From: Methylophaga pinxianii | Lineage (GTDB): Bacteria > Pseudomonadota > Gammaproteobacteria > Nitrosococcales > Methylophagaceae | NCBI RefSeq assembly: GCF_020447225.1 | Contig: NZ_JAJAEO010000174.1 | Location: forward strand, 1-64,000 | DNA: 64,000 nt | Direction: 5' to 3' | In this document: in pieces, positions 17,991-26,479 of the stretch | Numbering within the stretch: position 1 is the first letter of the stretch | Layout of the letters: each line of letters begins with the position of its first letter | Notes under the pieces: model-generated | Seen by the model: the letters and a program-made list of their open reading frames with translations, nothing else | What the model was told of the DNA's origin: nothing | Databases searched by the model: none | Position numbers and translations under genes: made by a program

Positions 17991-18149
17991 GAGCTATTTT
18001 TATGTAACGTTTTCTCTATGCTCCAAGCATTGATTGAGGCGTCGAAATGGACATCCGCAATAATAGGATATCCCGGTGACAATATATGGGAAGTCCCAAC
18101 TTGGTTAATCCGTTACTAAGTCAAATTAGGGGTAAAAAATCTACCGCTA

Positions 18150-19769
18150 TCAGCTTTTATTACCTTCAGGATCAGCATTTGATTTTCGGGTGTGTTGATT
18201 ACCGGTTGGCCGTGTAAATTTCAGTTTGATATCACCTGGAAAAGGCGGTAGTTGTTCGAGCGATGTGGGGAGTTTTATTTTACTAACAGCATCAAGCATG
18301 ACTTTTAGATTGGGCGAATCATAATGGTTCCGGGCAACGTTATTGCCTTTGTCTTCATTTTTCGTCCAGCCAATGATTTGATTTCTAACGGACTCCTCTA
18401 AACCTGCTTGTTTTAAAAGATCTAACAACGTTGCTCGAAATGAATGAAAGGTCTTTTCCTTGGAAAGTGTGTTTTCTCGTACGCCAGTTTCGATAAGCAG
18501 TGTTCGGTTAAACCAGTCTTCAAAGCGTTTTGCATAAGTGTTTCTGTGAAAATTACTGAGCTCAGGAAACAGTCTTTTTTGACCAGATCCTGCAACGCGC
18601 GACGCAAAAGCTGGCAAGCCTAATTTCTCGAGCAGTGGATGCATCGGCACGACTCTCAAAGAGGCACTGGTTTTCGCAATTTTATCCGGCGAGTTCTCGT
18701 TAAAATCGATAACCCAAATATCGTTCTGCTTACGAATATCCTCACAATACAACGAAGCAATTTGCGACATTCGGCTGCCTGTTAGCAGTCCTATTAAAGG
18801 GATCCAGTATTTAAATTGCTCATGAAAATAGTTACTGCCATAAGCCATGTGAACTCTGGTCGAAAACATGGCGGTCAGATCGTCGTCGCTAAATGGCTGA
18901 TGTTTGTTTAATGCTTTTCGTTTGGCTTCTGCACGTGCTTCAACTCCCTTAGCGGCAACGCGGATCTCTTGAAATGGGTTAGCACGTTCTGGGTAAACCT
19001 TATCGGCAACTGCTTTGCTGAATAGGGCGCGATAGGTATCCAAATGGTCATTTGCGGTTTTCGCCGTGAGTCTATTGTATTCAGGATTGGCTTGATGGGC
19101 CGCTTCAATTGTTTGATTTACCGTCAAAGATGCGTATTTCCGATTCTGTGCAGGAAGTGCAATGATTTTGTCGCGTACATGTCCCGCATGCACAAGGCTA
19201 AAATCTGCGATAGGTAAATTGGGATCAATAATGTCAGTCAGGCGGCGCAGGTGCGTCTGTATGTGGGTGTTTAAACTTTGTTTATGTATGACCGCATATT
19301 CGCTGGTATAGCGCGCTATAAACTCACCCAGAGTAGTGTCATTCAGCGCATTGATGTGGGGATCTGCGTGTTGTCTGGTAGCAATTTGTGGCGTTGGCGA
19401 TTCCGCTTGCAGAAATCGTTCTGCCATCGCCAGTAGTAGCTCAGGTGGAACGCCGGCGTCACTAAAAGCCTTGATCGTCTCTGGATCGATGCGCTTGGAT
19501 GTTTCTGCTCCTTGATTGCCATCTTTATCGGCAAACGTTTTGTTGCTCTTTTCAAAGTTAAAAAGGGGTCCCTTAGGAAATTCCATACCAGCCTTCGCTT
19601 TCTCAATCATTTCGTTGACTTTGATAGCACACAGCCATTCAAGATGCAAAGCTTGGAGCTTGTCACGGGTATTGAGCGAGAATTTGATTTCCTTGCGATT
19701 TAGCTTGGCTTGAAGGGCTTTGGGGATAGCGCGGCGAAAGTAGAAGATCCCATTTCTTTTGGTGGGCAT
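18150..19769 (-). CDS. Site-specific tyrosine integrase with DUF6538-like N-terminus
   Basis: The 539-residue protein starts at ATG 19769, with AAGGAG nine bases upstream. The frame is open to 19877, but its extra 36 residues come from the repeat array and lack a ribosome binding site. The N-terminus (MPTKRNGIFYFRRAIPKAL) matches the DUF6538 domain that begins many tRNA-island integrases. The catalytic domain has Arg in LTGSRMSQIASLY, HSFR in box II and the tyrosine in ARNHYDS. It ends about 180 bases from the tRNA-Leu gene and reads away from it, the usual place for a tRNA-targeting island integrase. I infer that this enzyme inserted the island. Confidence 0.85.
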   Translation of the reverse strand: MPTKRNGIFYFRRAIPKALQAKLNRKEIKFSLNTRDKLQALHLEWLCAIKVNEMIEKAKAGMEFPKGPLFNFEKSNKTFADKDGNQGAETSKRIDPETIKAFSDAGVPPELLLAMAERFLQAESPTPQIATRQHADPHINALNDTTLGEFIARYTSEYAVIHKQSLNTHIQTHLRRLTDIIDPNLPIADFSLVHAGHVRDKIIALPAQNRKYASLTVNQTIEAAHQANPEYNRLTAKTANDHLDTYRALFSKAVADKVYPERANPFQEIRVAAKGVEARAEAKRKALNKHQPFSDDDLTAMFSTRVHMAYGSNYFHEQFKYWIPLIGLLTGSRMSQIASLYCEDIRKQNDIWVIDFNENSPDKIAKTSASLRVVPMHPLLEKLGLPAFASRVAGSGQKRLFPELSNFHRNTYAKRFEDWFNRTLLIETGVRENTLSKEKTFHSFRATLLDLLKQAGLEESVRNQIIGWTKNEDKGNNVARNHYDSPNLKVMLDAVSKIKLPTSLEQLPPFPGDIKLKFTRPTGNQHTRKSNADPEGNKS

Positions 19770-19815
19770 GATGAGCGACTCCTTAGCAGATTTAAGGGCG
19801 TCATCGTTTTGCTGT

Positions 19816-19880
19816 TGTACCAGTCGCTGTACCAATTTATGTACCAATTTAGCGTTTTTACCCGCACACTGGACCAATTT
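19816..19880. repeat. Direct repeats (GTACCAATTTA type) upstream of the integrase
   Basis: Copies begin near 19816 (TGTACCAGTCG), 19829 (TGTACCAATTTA), 19840 (TGTACCAATTTA) and 19870 (TGGACCAATTTT). The complementary word AAATTTGGTAC occurs again at the tRNA boundary (19947-19956). Short direct repeats between an integrase gene and its attachment site are typical arm-type binding sites. That reading is inference. Confidence 0.5.
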
Positions 19881-19950
19881 TGCGGCAGAAATATACCGCT
19901 AACTGACTGATATGTTTGAATTATTGAGATTTTGACAAGAAATAGAAATT

Positions 19951-20035
19951 TGGTACCGAGGGCGAGAATCGAACTCGCACTTCCGAAGAAACCGGATTTT
20001 GAATCCGGCGCGTCTACCAGTTCCGCCACCCCGGC
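19951..20035 (-). tRNA. tRNA-Leu (anticodon CAA)
   Basis: The minus strand reads GCCGGGG for the acceptor stem, GGTAGACGC for the D-loop, a CCGGA/TCCGG anticodon stem around a TTCAAAA loop (anticodon CAA), a long variable arm as in type II leucine tRNAs, GTTCGATTC for the T-loop, and an encoded CCA end at 19951-19953. The first acceptor pair is G-U. The 3' end points at the integrase, so the island appears to be inserted at the 3' end of this gene, a common target (leuX in enterics). Confidence 0.95.
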
Positions 20036-20047
20036 AACAAGCCGAGC

Positions 20048-20053
20048 ATTATA
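20048..20053 (-). promoter_or_regulatory. -10 box of the tRNA-Leu promoter
   Basis: The minus strand reads TATAAT followed by a GC-rich discriminator (GCTCGG), about 12 bases before the mature tRNA 5' end at 20035. GC-rich discriminators are usual for stable RNA genes under growth-rate control. A -35 box is weak (around 20071-20076). Confidence 0.55.
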
Positions 20054-20150
20054 ACGAGGGCGGTTGGATTATGAAAGCCTGTTTTAATATTTTAATGATA
20101 ATTTCCTAACTTGGCGTGATTTTACCTAACGAAAAATACGATAGCTCTGC

Positions 20151-20156
20151 TATGAT
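20151..20156 (+). promoter_or_regulatory. Possible -10 box just before queA
   Basis: TATGAT lies seven bases before the queA ATG at 20163, with no ribosome binding site between them. If it is real, transcription would start at or next to the initiation codon and the mRNA would be leaderless. The -35 region is not clear. Confidence 0.3.
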
Positions 20157-20162
20157 CTCGCC

Positions 20163-21194
20163 ATGCAACGAACCGACTTTCAATTTGAACTCCCACCGGA
20201 GTTAATCGCCCAGTACCCGTCTAAAGATCGAACTGCCAGCCGATTGCTGACACTTGATGGCAATAGTGGAGAATTGGCCGATCGGCAGTTCAGCGATTTT
20301 CTGGACCTACTCAACCCCAATGATTTACTGGTGTTTAATAATACCAAGGTGATTCCTGCTCGCTTATTAGGTGAGAAAGAAACAGGCGGTAAGATCGAAG
20401 TTTTGATCGAGCGGATTTTGGATGATAAACGCGTTCTGGCACATATTCGGAGCAGTAAATCGCCAGGTGTTGGGCGAATATTAATTCTCGAATCTGAACT
20501 TCGTGCCGAAGTCTTAGAACGCCATGATGCCTTATTTGAGCTCCGGTTTGATATTGACTGGGACATCATTGAAGCTCTGGAACAATATGGTCGTCTACCA
20601 TTGCCTCCCTATATAGAACGCGAAGTAGATAAAAATGATCTGGAACGTTATCAAACGGTCTATGCCAAACATATCGGTGCGGTAGCGGCACCCACAGCGG
20701 GTTTACATTTTGATCAGCAATTAATGCAACGTATCCGTGACGCTGGTATTGATCTGACCGAAGTCACATTACATGTTGGAGCCGGTACCTTTCAGCCCGT
20801 TCGGGTTGAGGATATACGTACTCATCAGATGCATTCAGAGCGAATTGAAGTGAATGAGTCGGTTGGCGAAAAGGTTCGCCAAACCCGTGAGAAAGGTGGC
20901 CGGGTCATCGCTATAGGCACGACGAGTGTCAGAGCCTTGGAGAGTGCTTCGCAGAGTGGGGAAATTGCTTCCTATTCAGGAGAAACAGATATCTTTATTT
21001 ACCCGGGGTATCAGTTCAGATCGGTCGATGCGATGATAACCAACTTTCATTTATCCGAATCCACGCTCTTAATGTTGGTATCTGCTTTTGCTGGACGGGA
21101 TCATATTATGTCGGCCTATCAACATGCTATTGAACAACGTTATCGATTTTTCAGTTACGGTGACGCCATGTTTATAACCAGGAAAACGGCATGA
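20163..21194 (+). CDS. queA: S-adenosylmethionine:tRNA ribosyltransferase-isomerase
   Basis: QueA transfers the ribosyl part of SAM to preQ1 in tRNA to make epoxyqueuosine. The 343-residue protein has the family blocks [15 protein letters not shown] at the start, [26 protein letters not shown] and [19 protein letters not shown]. This is full length compared with other QueA proteins (about 340-360). It begins a tightly overlapping run queA-trmJ-cysE. Host tRNA queuosine synthesis shares the preQ0 pathway with the adjacent dpd island, but the two blocks have separate control. The usual downstream tgt-yajC-secDF genes are not here. Confidence 0.97.
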   Translation: MQRTDFQFELPPELIAQYPSKDRTASRLLTLDGNSGELADRQFSDFLDLLNPNDLLVFNNTKVIPARLLGEKETGGKIEVLIERILDDKRVLAHIRSSKSPGVGRILILESELRAEVLERHDALFELRFDIDWDIIEALEQYGRLPLPPYIEREVDKNDLERYQTVYAKHIGAVAAPTAGLHFDQQLMQRIRDAGIDLTEVTLHVGAGTFQPVRVEDIRTHQMHSERIEVNESVGEKVRQTREKGGRVIAIGTTSVRALESASQSGEIASYSGETDIFIYPGYQFRSVDAMITNFHLSESTLLMLVSAFAGRDHIMSAYQHAIEQRYRFFSYGDAMFITRKTA

Positions 21195-21925
21195 CGCTTT
21201 TAGAAAAAGTTCGCTTTGTTTTAGTAGGCACTACCCATCCAGGTAATATTGGCGCTTCGGCCCGGGCAATGAAAACGATGGGTTTATCGAATTTGCATCT
21301 GGTTGCACCAAAGATGTACCCCAATGCTGAAGCGACCGCAAGGGCCTCTGGTGCGGATGATGTACTGGCAAAAGCTATCGTCCATGACACGTTGGAATCC
21401 GCTTTAACCGGTTGTCAGCATGTGTTTGGTATGAGTGCCCGTCTTCGCCATTTGGCCGTACCACTCATGAACCCCAGAGAGGCTGCTGTCTCGCTTGAAA
21501 AATATGATGACGACACCCATATAGCGATAGTATTCGGTCGCGAACATTCCGGATTATCGAATGATGAACTGGATCTTTGCCATACATTGGTCAATATTCC
21601 GGCCAACCCCGATTACAGCTCGTTAAATCTGGCTGCTGCGGTGCAGGTTATGGCCTATGAATTACGTATGAGCTTTAATCCCACGATAGAGCGAGGCCGT
21701 ATCGGCGAAGAACGAGAAGCGATCCATGCTGAAGATCTGGTGCATCTATATGACCATTTTGAACGCAGCCTGACGACCATTGGCTTTTTGGATCCGAACA
21801 ATCCACGTTATTTAATGCGGCGAATTCGTCGATTATTTAACCGCGCTGATCTTGATCGAAATGAAGTTCAGATTTTGCATGGCATTTTGCGTGCAGCAGA
21901 AACCAAAGCGAGGAGTTCAAAATGA
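21191..21925 (+). CDS. trmJ: tRNA (cytidine/uridine-32-2'-O)-methyltransferase
   Basis: TrmJ is a SPOUT-fold methyltransferase acting on ribose 32 of the anticodon loop. The N-terminal [20 protein letters not shown] block, [15 protein letters not shown], and the [19 protein letters not shown] knot are complete. The 244-residue length is normal. The start ATG overlaps the queA stop by four bases and the stop overlaps cysE ATG, so expression is coupled. Placement ahead of cysE-iscR agrees with many gammaproteobacteria, where trmJ (suhB/trmJ region) precedes the isc operon. Confidence 0.95.
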   Translation: MTLLEKVRFVLVGTTHPGNIGASARAMKTMGLSNLHLVAPKMYPNAEATARASGADDVLAKAIVHDTLESALTGCQHVFGMSARLRHLAVPLMNPREAAVSLEKYDDDTHIAIVFGREHSGLSNDELDLCHTLVNIPANPDYSSLNLAAAVQVMAYELRMSFNPTIERGRIGEEREAIHAEDLVHLYDHFERSLTTIGFLDPNNPRYLMRRIRRLFNRADLDRNEVQILHGILRAAETKARSSK

Positions 21926-22716
21926 ACGACCAACTACATGTGACCCGCTGGCAGCGTTTTAAAGAAGATATCTACTGCGTTTTTGACAGAGATCCGGCGG
22001 CGCGCAATGTATTTGAGATCGTCACTACCTATCCAGGCGTTCATGCATTGACTCTGCATCGATTTAGTCATTGGTTATGGAAAAAAGGCTGGATGTGGCT
22101 AGCCCGTTTTATGTCAACTATAGGTCGTTGGCTGACGGGCATTGAAATTCATCCGGGAGCCAAAATTGGTCGCCGGTTTTTCATTGACCATGGCATGGGG
22201 GTCGTGATTGGTGAAACCGCCGAAATTGGTGATGATTGCACGTTATATCACGGTGTGACACTGGGCGGAACATCCTGGAAAGGTGGGAAACGTCATCCGA
22301 CGTTAACCAATAATGTGGTTGTCGGCGCTGGGGCAAAAGTGTTGGGTCCAATCACTGTGCATGAAGGTGCTCGTATTGGTTCCAATGCTGTAGTGGTCAA
22401 AGATGTGGCGGCCAATGAAACTGTTGTTGGAATTCCTGGGCGAGTGGTGAGAAGTCAGAAAAACCCTGATAAAAAAGCACAGGAAAAATTGGCCCAATCG
22501 GTCGGTTTTGATGCTTACGGTACTTCAACACAAACGCCGGATCCAGTAGCATCCGCCATCCATGGATTGATTGAACATATTCATCTGATGGAAAAGCGCA
22601 TGGATGCCATGTGCCAGACAATTCACCGGCTCGGTGGGGAAATACCTGACGTATCCATGCCGGAACTCGAAGGCTGTGAGCTGGATAAAGATAACGATTC
22701 TGCTAAAGTTGACTAA
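21922..22716 (+). CDS. cysE: Serine O-acetyltransferase
   Basis: CysE acetylates serine to O-acetylserine for cysteine synthesis, the source of sulfur for the cysteine desulfurase downstream. The left-handed beta-helix repeats run through [39 protein letters not shown] and the [19 protein letters not shown] region, followed by the usual GIPGRVV closing. At 264 residues it is the shorter EpsC/NifP class rather than the 273-residue enteric form. AGGAG lies before the ATG, which overlaps the trmJ stop. Its last codons carry an IscR-type operator, so it sits directly upstream of iscR control. Confidence 0.94.
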   Translation: MNDQLHVTRWQRFKEDIYCVFDRDPAARNVFEIVTTYPGVHALTLHRFSHWLWKKGWMWLARFMSTIGRWLTGIEIHPGAKIGRRFFIDHGMGVVIGETAEIGDDCTLYHGVTLGGTSWKGGKRHPTLTNNVVVGAGAKVLGPITVHEGARIGSNAVVVKDVAANETVVGIPGRVVRSQKNPDKKAQEKLAQSVGFDAYGTSTQTPDPVASAIHGLIEHIHLMEKRMDAMCQTIHRLGGEIPDVSMPELEGCELDKDNDSAKVD

Positions 22717-22729
22717 AATAGTCGGGTAT
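22704..22729 (+). promoter_or_regulatory. IscR type 1 operator overlapping the cysE stop
   Basis: The stretch AAAGTTGACTAAAATAGTCG followed by GGTAT matches the type 1 IscR consensus (GACT-AWWW-AGTC core in AT-rich flanks) well. The TTGACT half also serves as a -35-like hexamer. It lies about 40 bases before iscR, so [2Fe-2S]-IscR probably represses its own operon. The site overlaps the stop codon of cysE. Confidence 0.75.
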
Positions 22730-22766
22730 GAAAAACTAGCAAAATAGTTTGTGATGGGAAATCAAT

Positions 22767-23225
22767 ATGCGCTTAACGACGAAAGGTCGCTATGCTGTAA
22801 CAGCAATGCTCGATTTAAGTCTCAATTATGGTGTCGGCGCGATAACGCTTGCTGATATTTCGGAGCGTCAGGGAATTTCACTTTCCTATTTAGAACAGTT
22901 ATTTGCCAGATTACGTAAACAGGGCTTGGTCAGCAGTTCACGTGGGCCCGGAGGCGGCTACCGGCTAAGTCGTTCGGCGACCGAAATTACAGTATTAGAT
23001 GTGATTTCAGCCGTCGATGAAAAAGTAGATAGTACGCAATGTCAGGGCAAACATAATTGTCATGCAGATGAGCAATGTGTCAGTCATGAGCTATGGCAAA
23101 GTCTGAGTGATCAAATTCGAGTTTATCTCGCGGGGATCACCTTGCACCATGTCGTAAATGACTATGAACGTAATCTGAATAATCGTAATAGCAGTGAAAA
23201 AGTCATCAAATTTGATGCTTTTTAG
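22767..23225 (+). CDS. iscR: Fe-S cluster-sensing Rrf2 regulator IscR
   Basis: The 152-residue protein is a winged-helix Rrf2 regulator with [20 protein letters not shown] as recognition region and [13 protein letters not shown] as wing. Its cluster ligands C92, C98, C104 and H107 fall at exactly the positions known for Escherichia coli IscR. With a [2Fe-2S] cluster it represses isc genes; without it, it acts on type 2 sites. A matching operator lies directly upstream. Start is ATG 22767, the usual [11 protein letters not shown]-terminus. It is followed after 18 bases by the cysteine desulfurase. Confidence 0.97.
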   Translation: MRLTTKGRYAVTAMLDLSLNYGVGAITLADISERQGISLSYLEQLFARLRKQGLVSSSRGPGGGYRLSRSATEITVLDVISAVDEKVDSTQCQGKHNCHADEQCVSHELWQSLSDQIRVYLAGITLHHVVNDYERNLNNRNSSEKVIKFDAF

Positions 23226-23243
23226 ATCTCGCTACCAAGTCTT

Positions 23244-24386
23244 ATGTCTTTCGCTTATCTAGATCATAACGCCGGCACCGGATTGGCTGATGGTGTTTTG
23301 GAAGCCATGTTGCCGTATCTCAAACAGCAGCAGGGTAATCCGTCCAGTACGCATCGTTTTGGTCGATATACTCATGCGGCAATTGATCAAGCCCGACAGC
23401 AAGTCGCGGAGTTGGTCAATGTTGCCAGTGAACAGATCATTTTTACCAGTGGCGGTACCGAGTCGAATAATCAGGCTCTTAGCGGGGTGGCCGAACTGTT
23501 TGACTCAGGTCGAGTATTAATTGGCAGTACTGAGCATCCAGCAGTATTAGAACCGGCAAAACGGCTTGAAAAACAGGGGTTTGAAGTATTATTTATCCCG
23601 GTCAATGCGGATGGGCTCATCAATATTGAAATATTTGAAACCCTGCTAACCGACGATACCAGACTGGTATCTGTTATGTGGGCCAATAATGAAACGGGTG
23701 TAGTACAAAATATTGCTCAGTTAACTGAACTGACAAAGCAACGCAATATTGTATTTCATTGTGATGCAGTACAGGCGGCTGGCAAACTGGATATTGATTT
23801 TCAAGCTGCCGGTATACAAATGATGAGTCTGTCAGCGCATAAATTCGGCGGCCCAAAAGGTATCGGTGCTTTGATACTTGATAAAAGTCTCGACTGGCCT
23901 GCTTATGTGTTGGGTGGTGGTCAGGAACATGGAAAACGAAGTGGAACGGAAAACGTTGCAGCGATTGTGGGCTTTGGTGTTGCAGCAAAATACGCCAAGC
24001 AGCAATTAACGCATTATCAGCAATATTGTCATGAATTAAGAAACCTGCTGGAAATTCGGTTAGGTAAAATTCCCGGAATCACGATTTTTGCCCAATCAAC
24101 TGAACGTTTGCCTAATACGGTATTTTTTTCGTTACAGGGGTTTGATTCAGACACCTTATTGATGTCTTTGGACCGTAAAGGATTTTCTGTCGCTAGTGGT
24201 TCAGCCTGTGGTACAGGAAGACAAATGCCCAGCCATGTGCTTAAAGCCATGGGAATTGATGACATGACTGCTCTTGGGGCTGTCAGGGTCAGTGTTTCAT
24301 TGGAAAACACGACAGAACAAATTGAACAGCTGGCGGTCTTAATTGAGAAAGAAGCCAGTCGTTTTAATCATTTAATGAATAGGTAA
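23244..24386 (+). CDS. iscS: Cysteine desulfurase (IscS/NifS family)
   Basis: The PLP enzyme removes sulfur from cysteine as a persulfide for Fe-S assembly. It has IIFTSGGTESNN, the SAHKFGGPKGIGAL lysine block (PLP Schiff base) and the catalytic cysteine in ASGSACGTGRQMPSHVLKAMG. At 380 residues it is shorter than E. coli IscS (404) and closer to the general NifS-like branch, so the symbol marks its position in the operon rather than proven orthology. No scaffold gene iscU, nor hscBA or fdx, follows; iscA comes directly after. Confidence 0.88.
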   Translation: MSFAYLDHNAGTGLADGVLEAMLPYLKQQQGNPSSTHRFGRYTHAAIDQARQQVAELVNVASEQIIFTSGGTESNNQALSGVAELFDSGRVLIGSTEHPAVLEPAKRLEKQGFEVLFIPVNADGLINIEIFETLLTDDTRLVSVMWANNETGVVQNIAQLTELTKQRNIVFHCDAVQAAGKLDIDFQAAGIQMMSLSAHKFGGPKGIGALILDKSLDWPAYVLGGGQEHGKRSGTENVAAIVGFGVAAKYAKQQLTHYQQYCHELRNLLEIRLGKIPGITIFAQSTERLPNTVFFSLQGFDSDTLLMSLDRKGFSVASGSACGTGRQMPSHVLKAMGIDDMTALGAVRVSVSLENTTEQIEQLAVLIEKEASRFNHLMNR

Positions 24387-24390
24387 TAAA

Positions 24391-24723
24391 ATGACAACAA
24401 TTACATTGACACAATCAGCAGTTAAGCGTGTTCGCGATATGGTTGCCAAACGTGACAATGGTATTGGATTACGCATCGGTGTGGTCAAGAGCGGATGTTC
24501 CGGTTACAGCTATGCGCTGGATTATGCCGATGCTGTGGCGGCCAACGATATGATTATTGAGCAAGACGACGTCAAGGTCGTGGTGGATAAAGACAGTTTA
24601 CCCATGTTGGAAGGTATGATTCTGGATTTTGTCCGAGAAGGGCTAAATCAGAGTTTTAAATTCAGAAACCCGAATGTCACCTCGGAATGTGGTTGTGGTG
24701 AGAGCTTTAGCGTCACCAAATAG
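24391..24723 (+). CDS. iscA: IscA-type Fe-S carrier
   Basis: The 110-residue A-type carrier has its three conserved cysteines, one in KSGCSGYSY and two in the CGCGESF end. It would accept or pass Fe-S clusters. It is the last gene of the reduced isc group and precedes a strong terminator. The long gap to the usual hscB/hscA/fdx genes, which are absent here, suggests it works with the suf machinery encoded further right. Confidence 0.94.
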   Translation: MTTITLTQSAVKRVRDMVAKRDNGIGLRIGVVKSGCSGYSYALDYADAVAANDMIIEQDDVKVVVDKDSLPMLEGMILDFVREGLNQSFKFRNPNVTSECGCGESFSVTK

Positions 24724-24745
24724 ACTGATCTCTCTGTCTCTTTCC

Positions 24746-24783
24746 AACTGCCCGTTAAGGTTTTAACGGGCAGTTTTGTTTTT
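24746..24783 (+). terminator. Rho-independent terminator after iscA
   Basis: AACTGCCCGTTAA (24746-24758) pairs with TTAACGGGCAGTT (24763-24775) around a short loop and is followed by TTGTTTTT. This closes the iscR-iscS-iscA unit. Confidence 0.9.
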
Positions 24784-24816
24784 ACCTGGCTTGTAAGCTT
24801 TGATTGAATTTCTTCC

Positions 24817-26121
24817 ATGACCGAACTTAGTAATCTGCAATTTGATGCTCAACATCTGTGGCATCCCTACAGTAGCGTACAAAATCCGCCACTTTTACAT
24901 GAAGTTGTTTCGGCAAAAGGCGTGTATTTAACCCTCGCAGATGGCCGTCAAATCATTGATGGTATGTCTTCATGGTGGTCGGCCATCCATGGCTATGGGC
25001 ACCCGCGGCTCAATGCAGCAGCCAAAGATCAGCTCGATAAAATGTCGCATGTCATGTTTGGTGGGCTGACTCATGACCCGGCAGTCAGTTTAGCGCGGCG
25101 ATTAATCGATATTACTGATGATGCGCTGCAATATGTTTTTCTGGCGGACTCCGGTTCAGTGTCTGTTGAAGTCGCGATTAAAATGGCCATTCAGTATTGG
25201 TTCGCCCAGGGCAAAACTGACAAACAAAAACTGCTGTCACTGAGAAGCGGCTATCACGGTGATACCTTCGGGGCGATGGCGGTTTGTGATCCGGTCAATG
25301 GTATGCATTCTCAATTTGCCAAAGTACTGCCTCAACATCTATTTGCAGCGGCACCAACCTGCCGTGATGATGATGACTGGAAGGATAGTGATATCGCCGA
25401 AATGCGGACGCTCATCAAGGCCAACCATGACCAACTGGCCGCTGTAATCGTTGAACCAATGGTGCAAGGCGCTGGTGGTATGCGGTTTTATTGTGCCCGA
25501 TATCTGCGTGAACTGCGTACGCTTTGTGACCAACACAATGTATTACTGATTTTTGACGAAATCGCGACGGGTTTCGGCCGCACTGGTCATCTTTTTGCCT
25601 ATGAGGCGGCTGCCGTTGTACCGGATATATTATGTTTAGGTAAGGCTTTAACGGGCGGGTATATGACATTGGCTGCAACTTTATGCCAGACCCGTGTGGC
25701 GCAGGGCATTTCGGCTGATGGGCAAGGCGTATTAATGCACGGCCCGACGTTTATGGGGAATCCGCTTGCCTGCCGGGTGGCCTGTGAAAGTATTGATGTA
25801 TTAATTGAATCAGATTGGCAGCAACAAGTTTTGTCAATTGAATCGCAACTTACTGATGAGCTGCATGGATTAACTTCCCATCCCTCCGTCAAAGAAGTAC
25901 GGGTAAAAGGCGCTATCGGCGTAGTGGAATTGAACCAGTCGCTGGATGGATTAATGGATTGGTTACCCGGATTTATTGTTGATCAGGGAGTGTGGATAAG
26001 ACCCTTTCGTTCAATGATTTATGTGATGCCACCTTATATCATTAGTACAGAACAGCTAACCCTGCTAACCAATGCGATTAAGGCCATTGTTGATAAGATT
26101 GAGGATTCAGGAAAATCCTGA
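24817..26121 (+). CDS. bioA: Adenosylmethionine-8-amino-7-oxononanoate aminotransferase
   Basis: BioA makes 7,8-diaminopelargonate in biotin synthesis, using SAM as amino donor. The 434-residue class III aminotransferase has HLWHPYSSVQNPP at the N-terminus, MSSWWSAIHGYGHP, SGSVSVEVAIKMA, LIFDEIATGFGRTG and the PLP lysine in CLGKALTGGYM, all typical of BioA rather than other class III enzymes. It stands alone on its strand; other bio genes are not in the window. Confidence 0.93.
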   Translation: MTELSNLQFDAQHLWHPYSSVQNPPLLHEVVSAKGVYLTLADGRQIIDGMSSWWSAIHGYGHPRLNAAAKDQLDKMSHVMFGGLTHDPAVSLARRLIDITDDALQYVFLADSGSVSVEVAIKMAIQYWFAQGKTDKQKLLSLRSGYHGDTFGAMAVCDPVNGMHSQFAKVLPQHLFAAAPTCRDDDDWKDSDIAEMRTLIKANHDQLAAVIVEPMVQGAGGMRFYCARYLRELRTLCDQHNVLLIFDEIATGFGRTGHLFAYEAAAVVPDILCLGKALTGGYMTLAATLCQTRVAQGISADGQGVLMHGPTFMGNPLACRVACESIDVLIESDWQQQVLSIESQLTDELHGLTSHPSVKEVRVKGAIGVVELNQSLDGLMDWLPGFIVDQGVWIRPFRSMIYVMPPYIISTEQLTLLTNAIKAIVDKIEDSGKS

Positions 26122-26229
26122 GCCTAATCAAGATTAACTCTTATAGTGTTCTGTTTTTTGCGGCGTAATATCTTCTCACGTTATCCAGAAAAGCGGATAG
26201 CGATTACTTAAACAGAAGGAGAAATGATT

Positions 26230-26301
26230 ATGTGGACTAAACCAGAATATTCAGATATGCGTTTCGGTTTTGAAGTAACAATGTACATTTGCAACCGTTA
26301 A
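26230..26301 (+). CDS. pqqA: PQQ precursor peptide PqqA (orphan)
   Basis: The 23-residue peptide starts MWTKPEYSDMRFGFEVTMY and ends in ICNR. It has the Glu and Tyr separated by three residues (E-V-T-M-Y) that PqqE crosslinks to start pyrroloquinoline quinone synthesis. AAGGAG at 26216-26221 lies eight bases before ATG 26230; an in-frame ATG at 26224 is too close. PQQ is the cofactor of methanol dehydrogenase, whose accessory genes lie at 31276-37622. No pqqBCDE follows; a terminator stands after the stop. It is too small for ordinary gene callers and is easily missed. Confidence 0.9.
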   Translation: MWTKPEYSDMRFGFEVTMYICNR

Positions 26302-26322
26302 TAGCGGTCTAAAATGTGCTTG

Positions 26323-26358
26323 AAAAGCCTCTGGGGTTCGACTCCAGGGGCTTTTTTT
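26323..26358 (+). terminator. Terminator directly after pqqA
   Basis: AAAAGCCTCTGG and CCAGGGGCTTTT form a 12-base stem with one G-U pair around a nine-base loop, followed by a T-run. It shows that pqqA is transcribed as its own short unit and not with a pqqB gene. Confidence 0.9.
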
Positions 26359-26375
26359 ATAATGGCGGGTTTAAT

Positions 26376-26390
26376 ATCGGATATTCCGAT
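26376..26390. promoter_or_regulatory. Palindrome in the ahpC upstream region
   Basis: ATCGGATATTCCGAT is a perfect 6-3-6 palindrome about 90 bases before the ahpC start, in AT-rich sequence. It could be an operator for a redox regulator, but I cannot match it to OxyR or IscR consensus with confidence. Confidence 0.3.
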
Positions 26391-26479
26391 TATATTAATA
26401 GAATTAAGTTGTTTGACCGTTGTATAGCCGAACCATAGAATATCCACTGTCGCTTTTGACAATCAACAAGGAGTAGACC

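Noticed and set aside
20163-21194. queA as part of the dpd island
   Set aside because: It lies beyond the tRNA gene in core order with trmJ and cysE, and its function is in tRNA modification.
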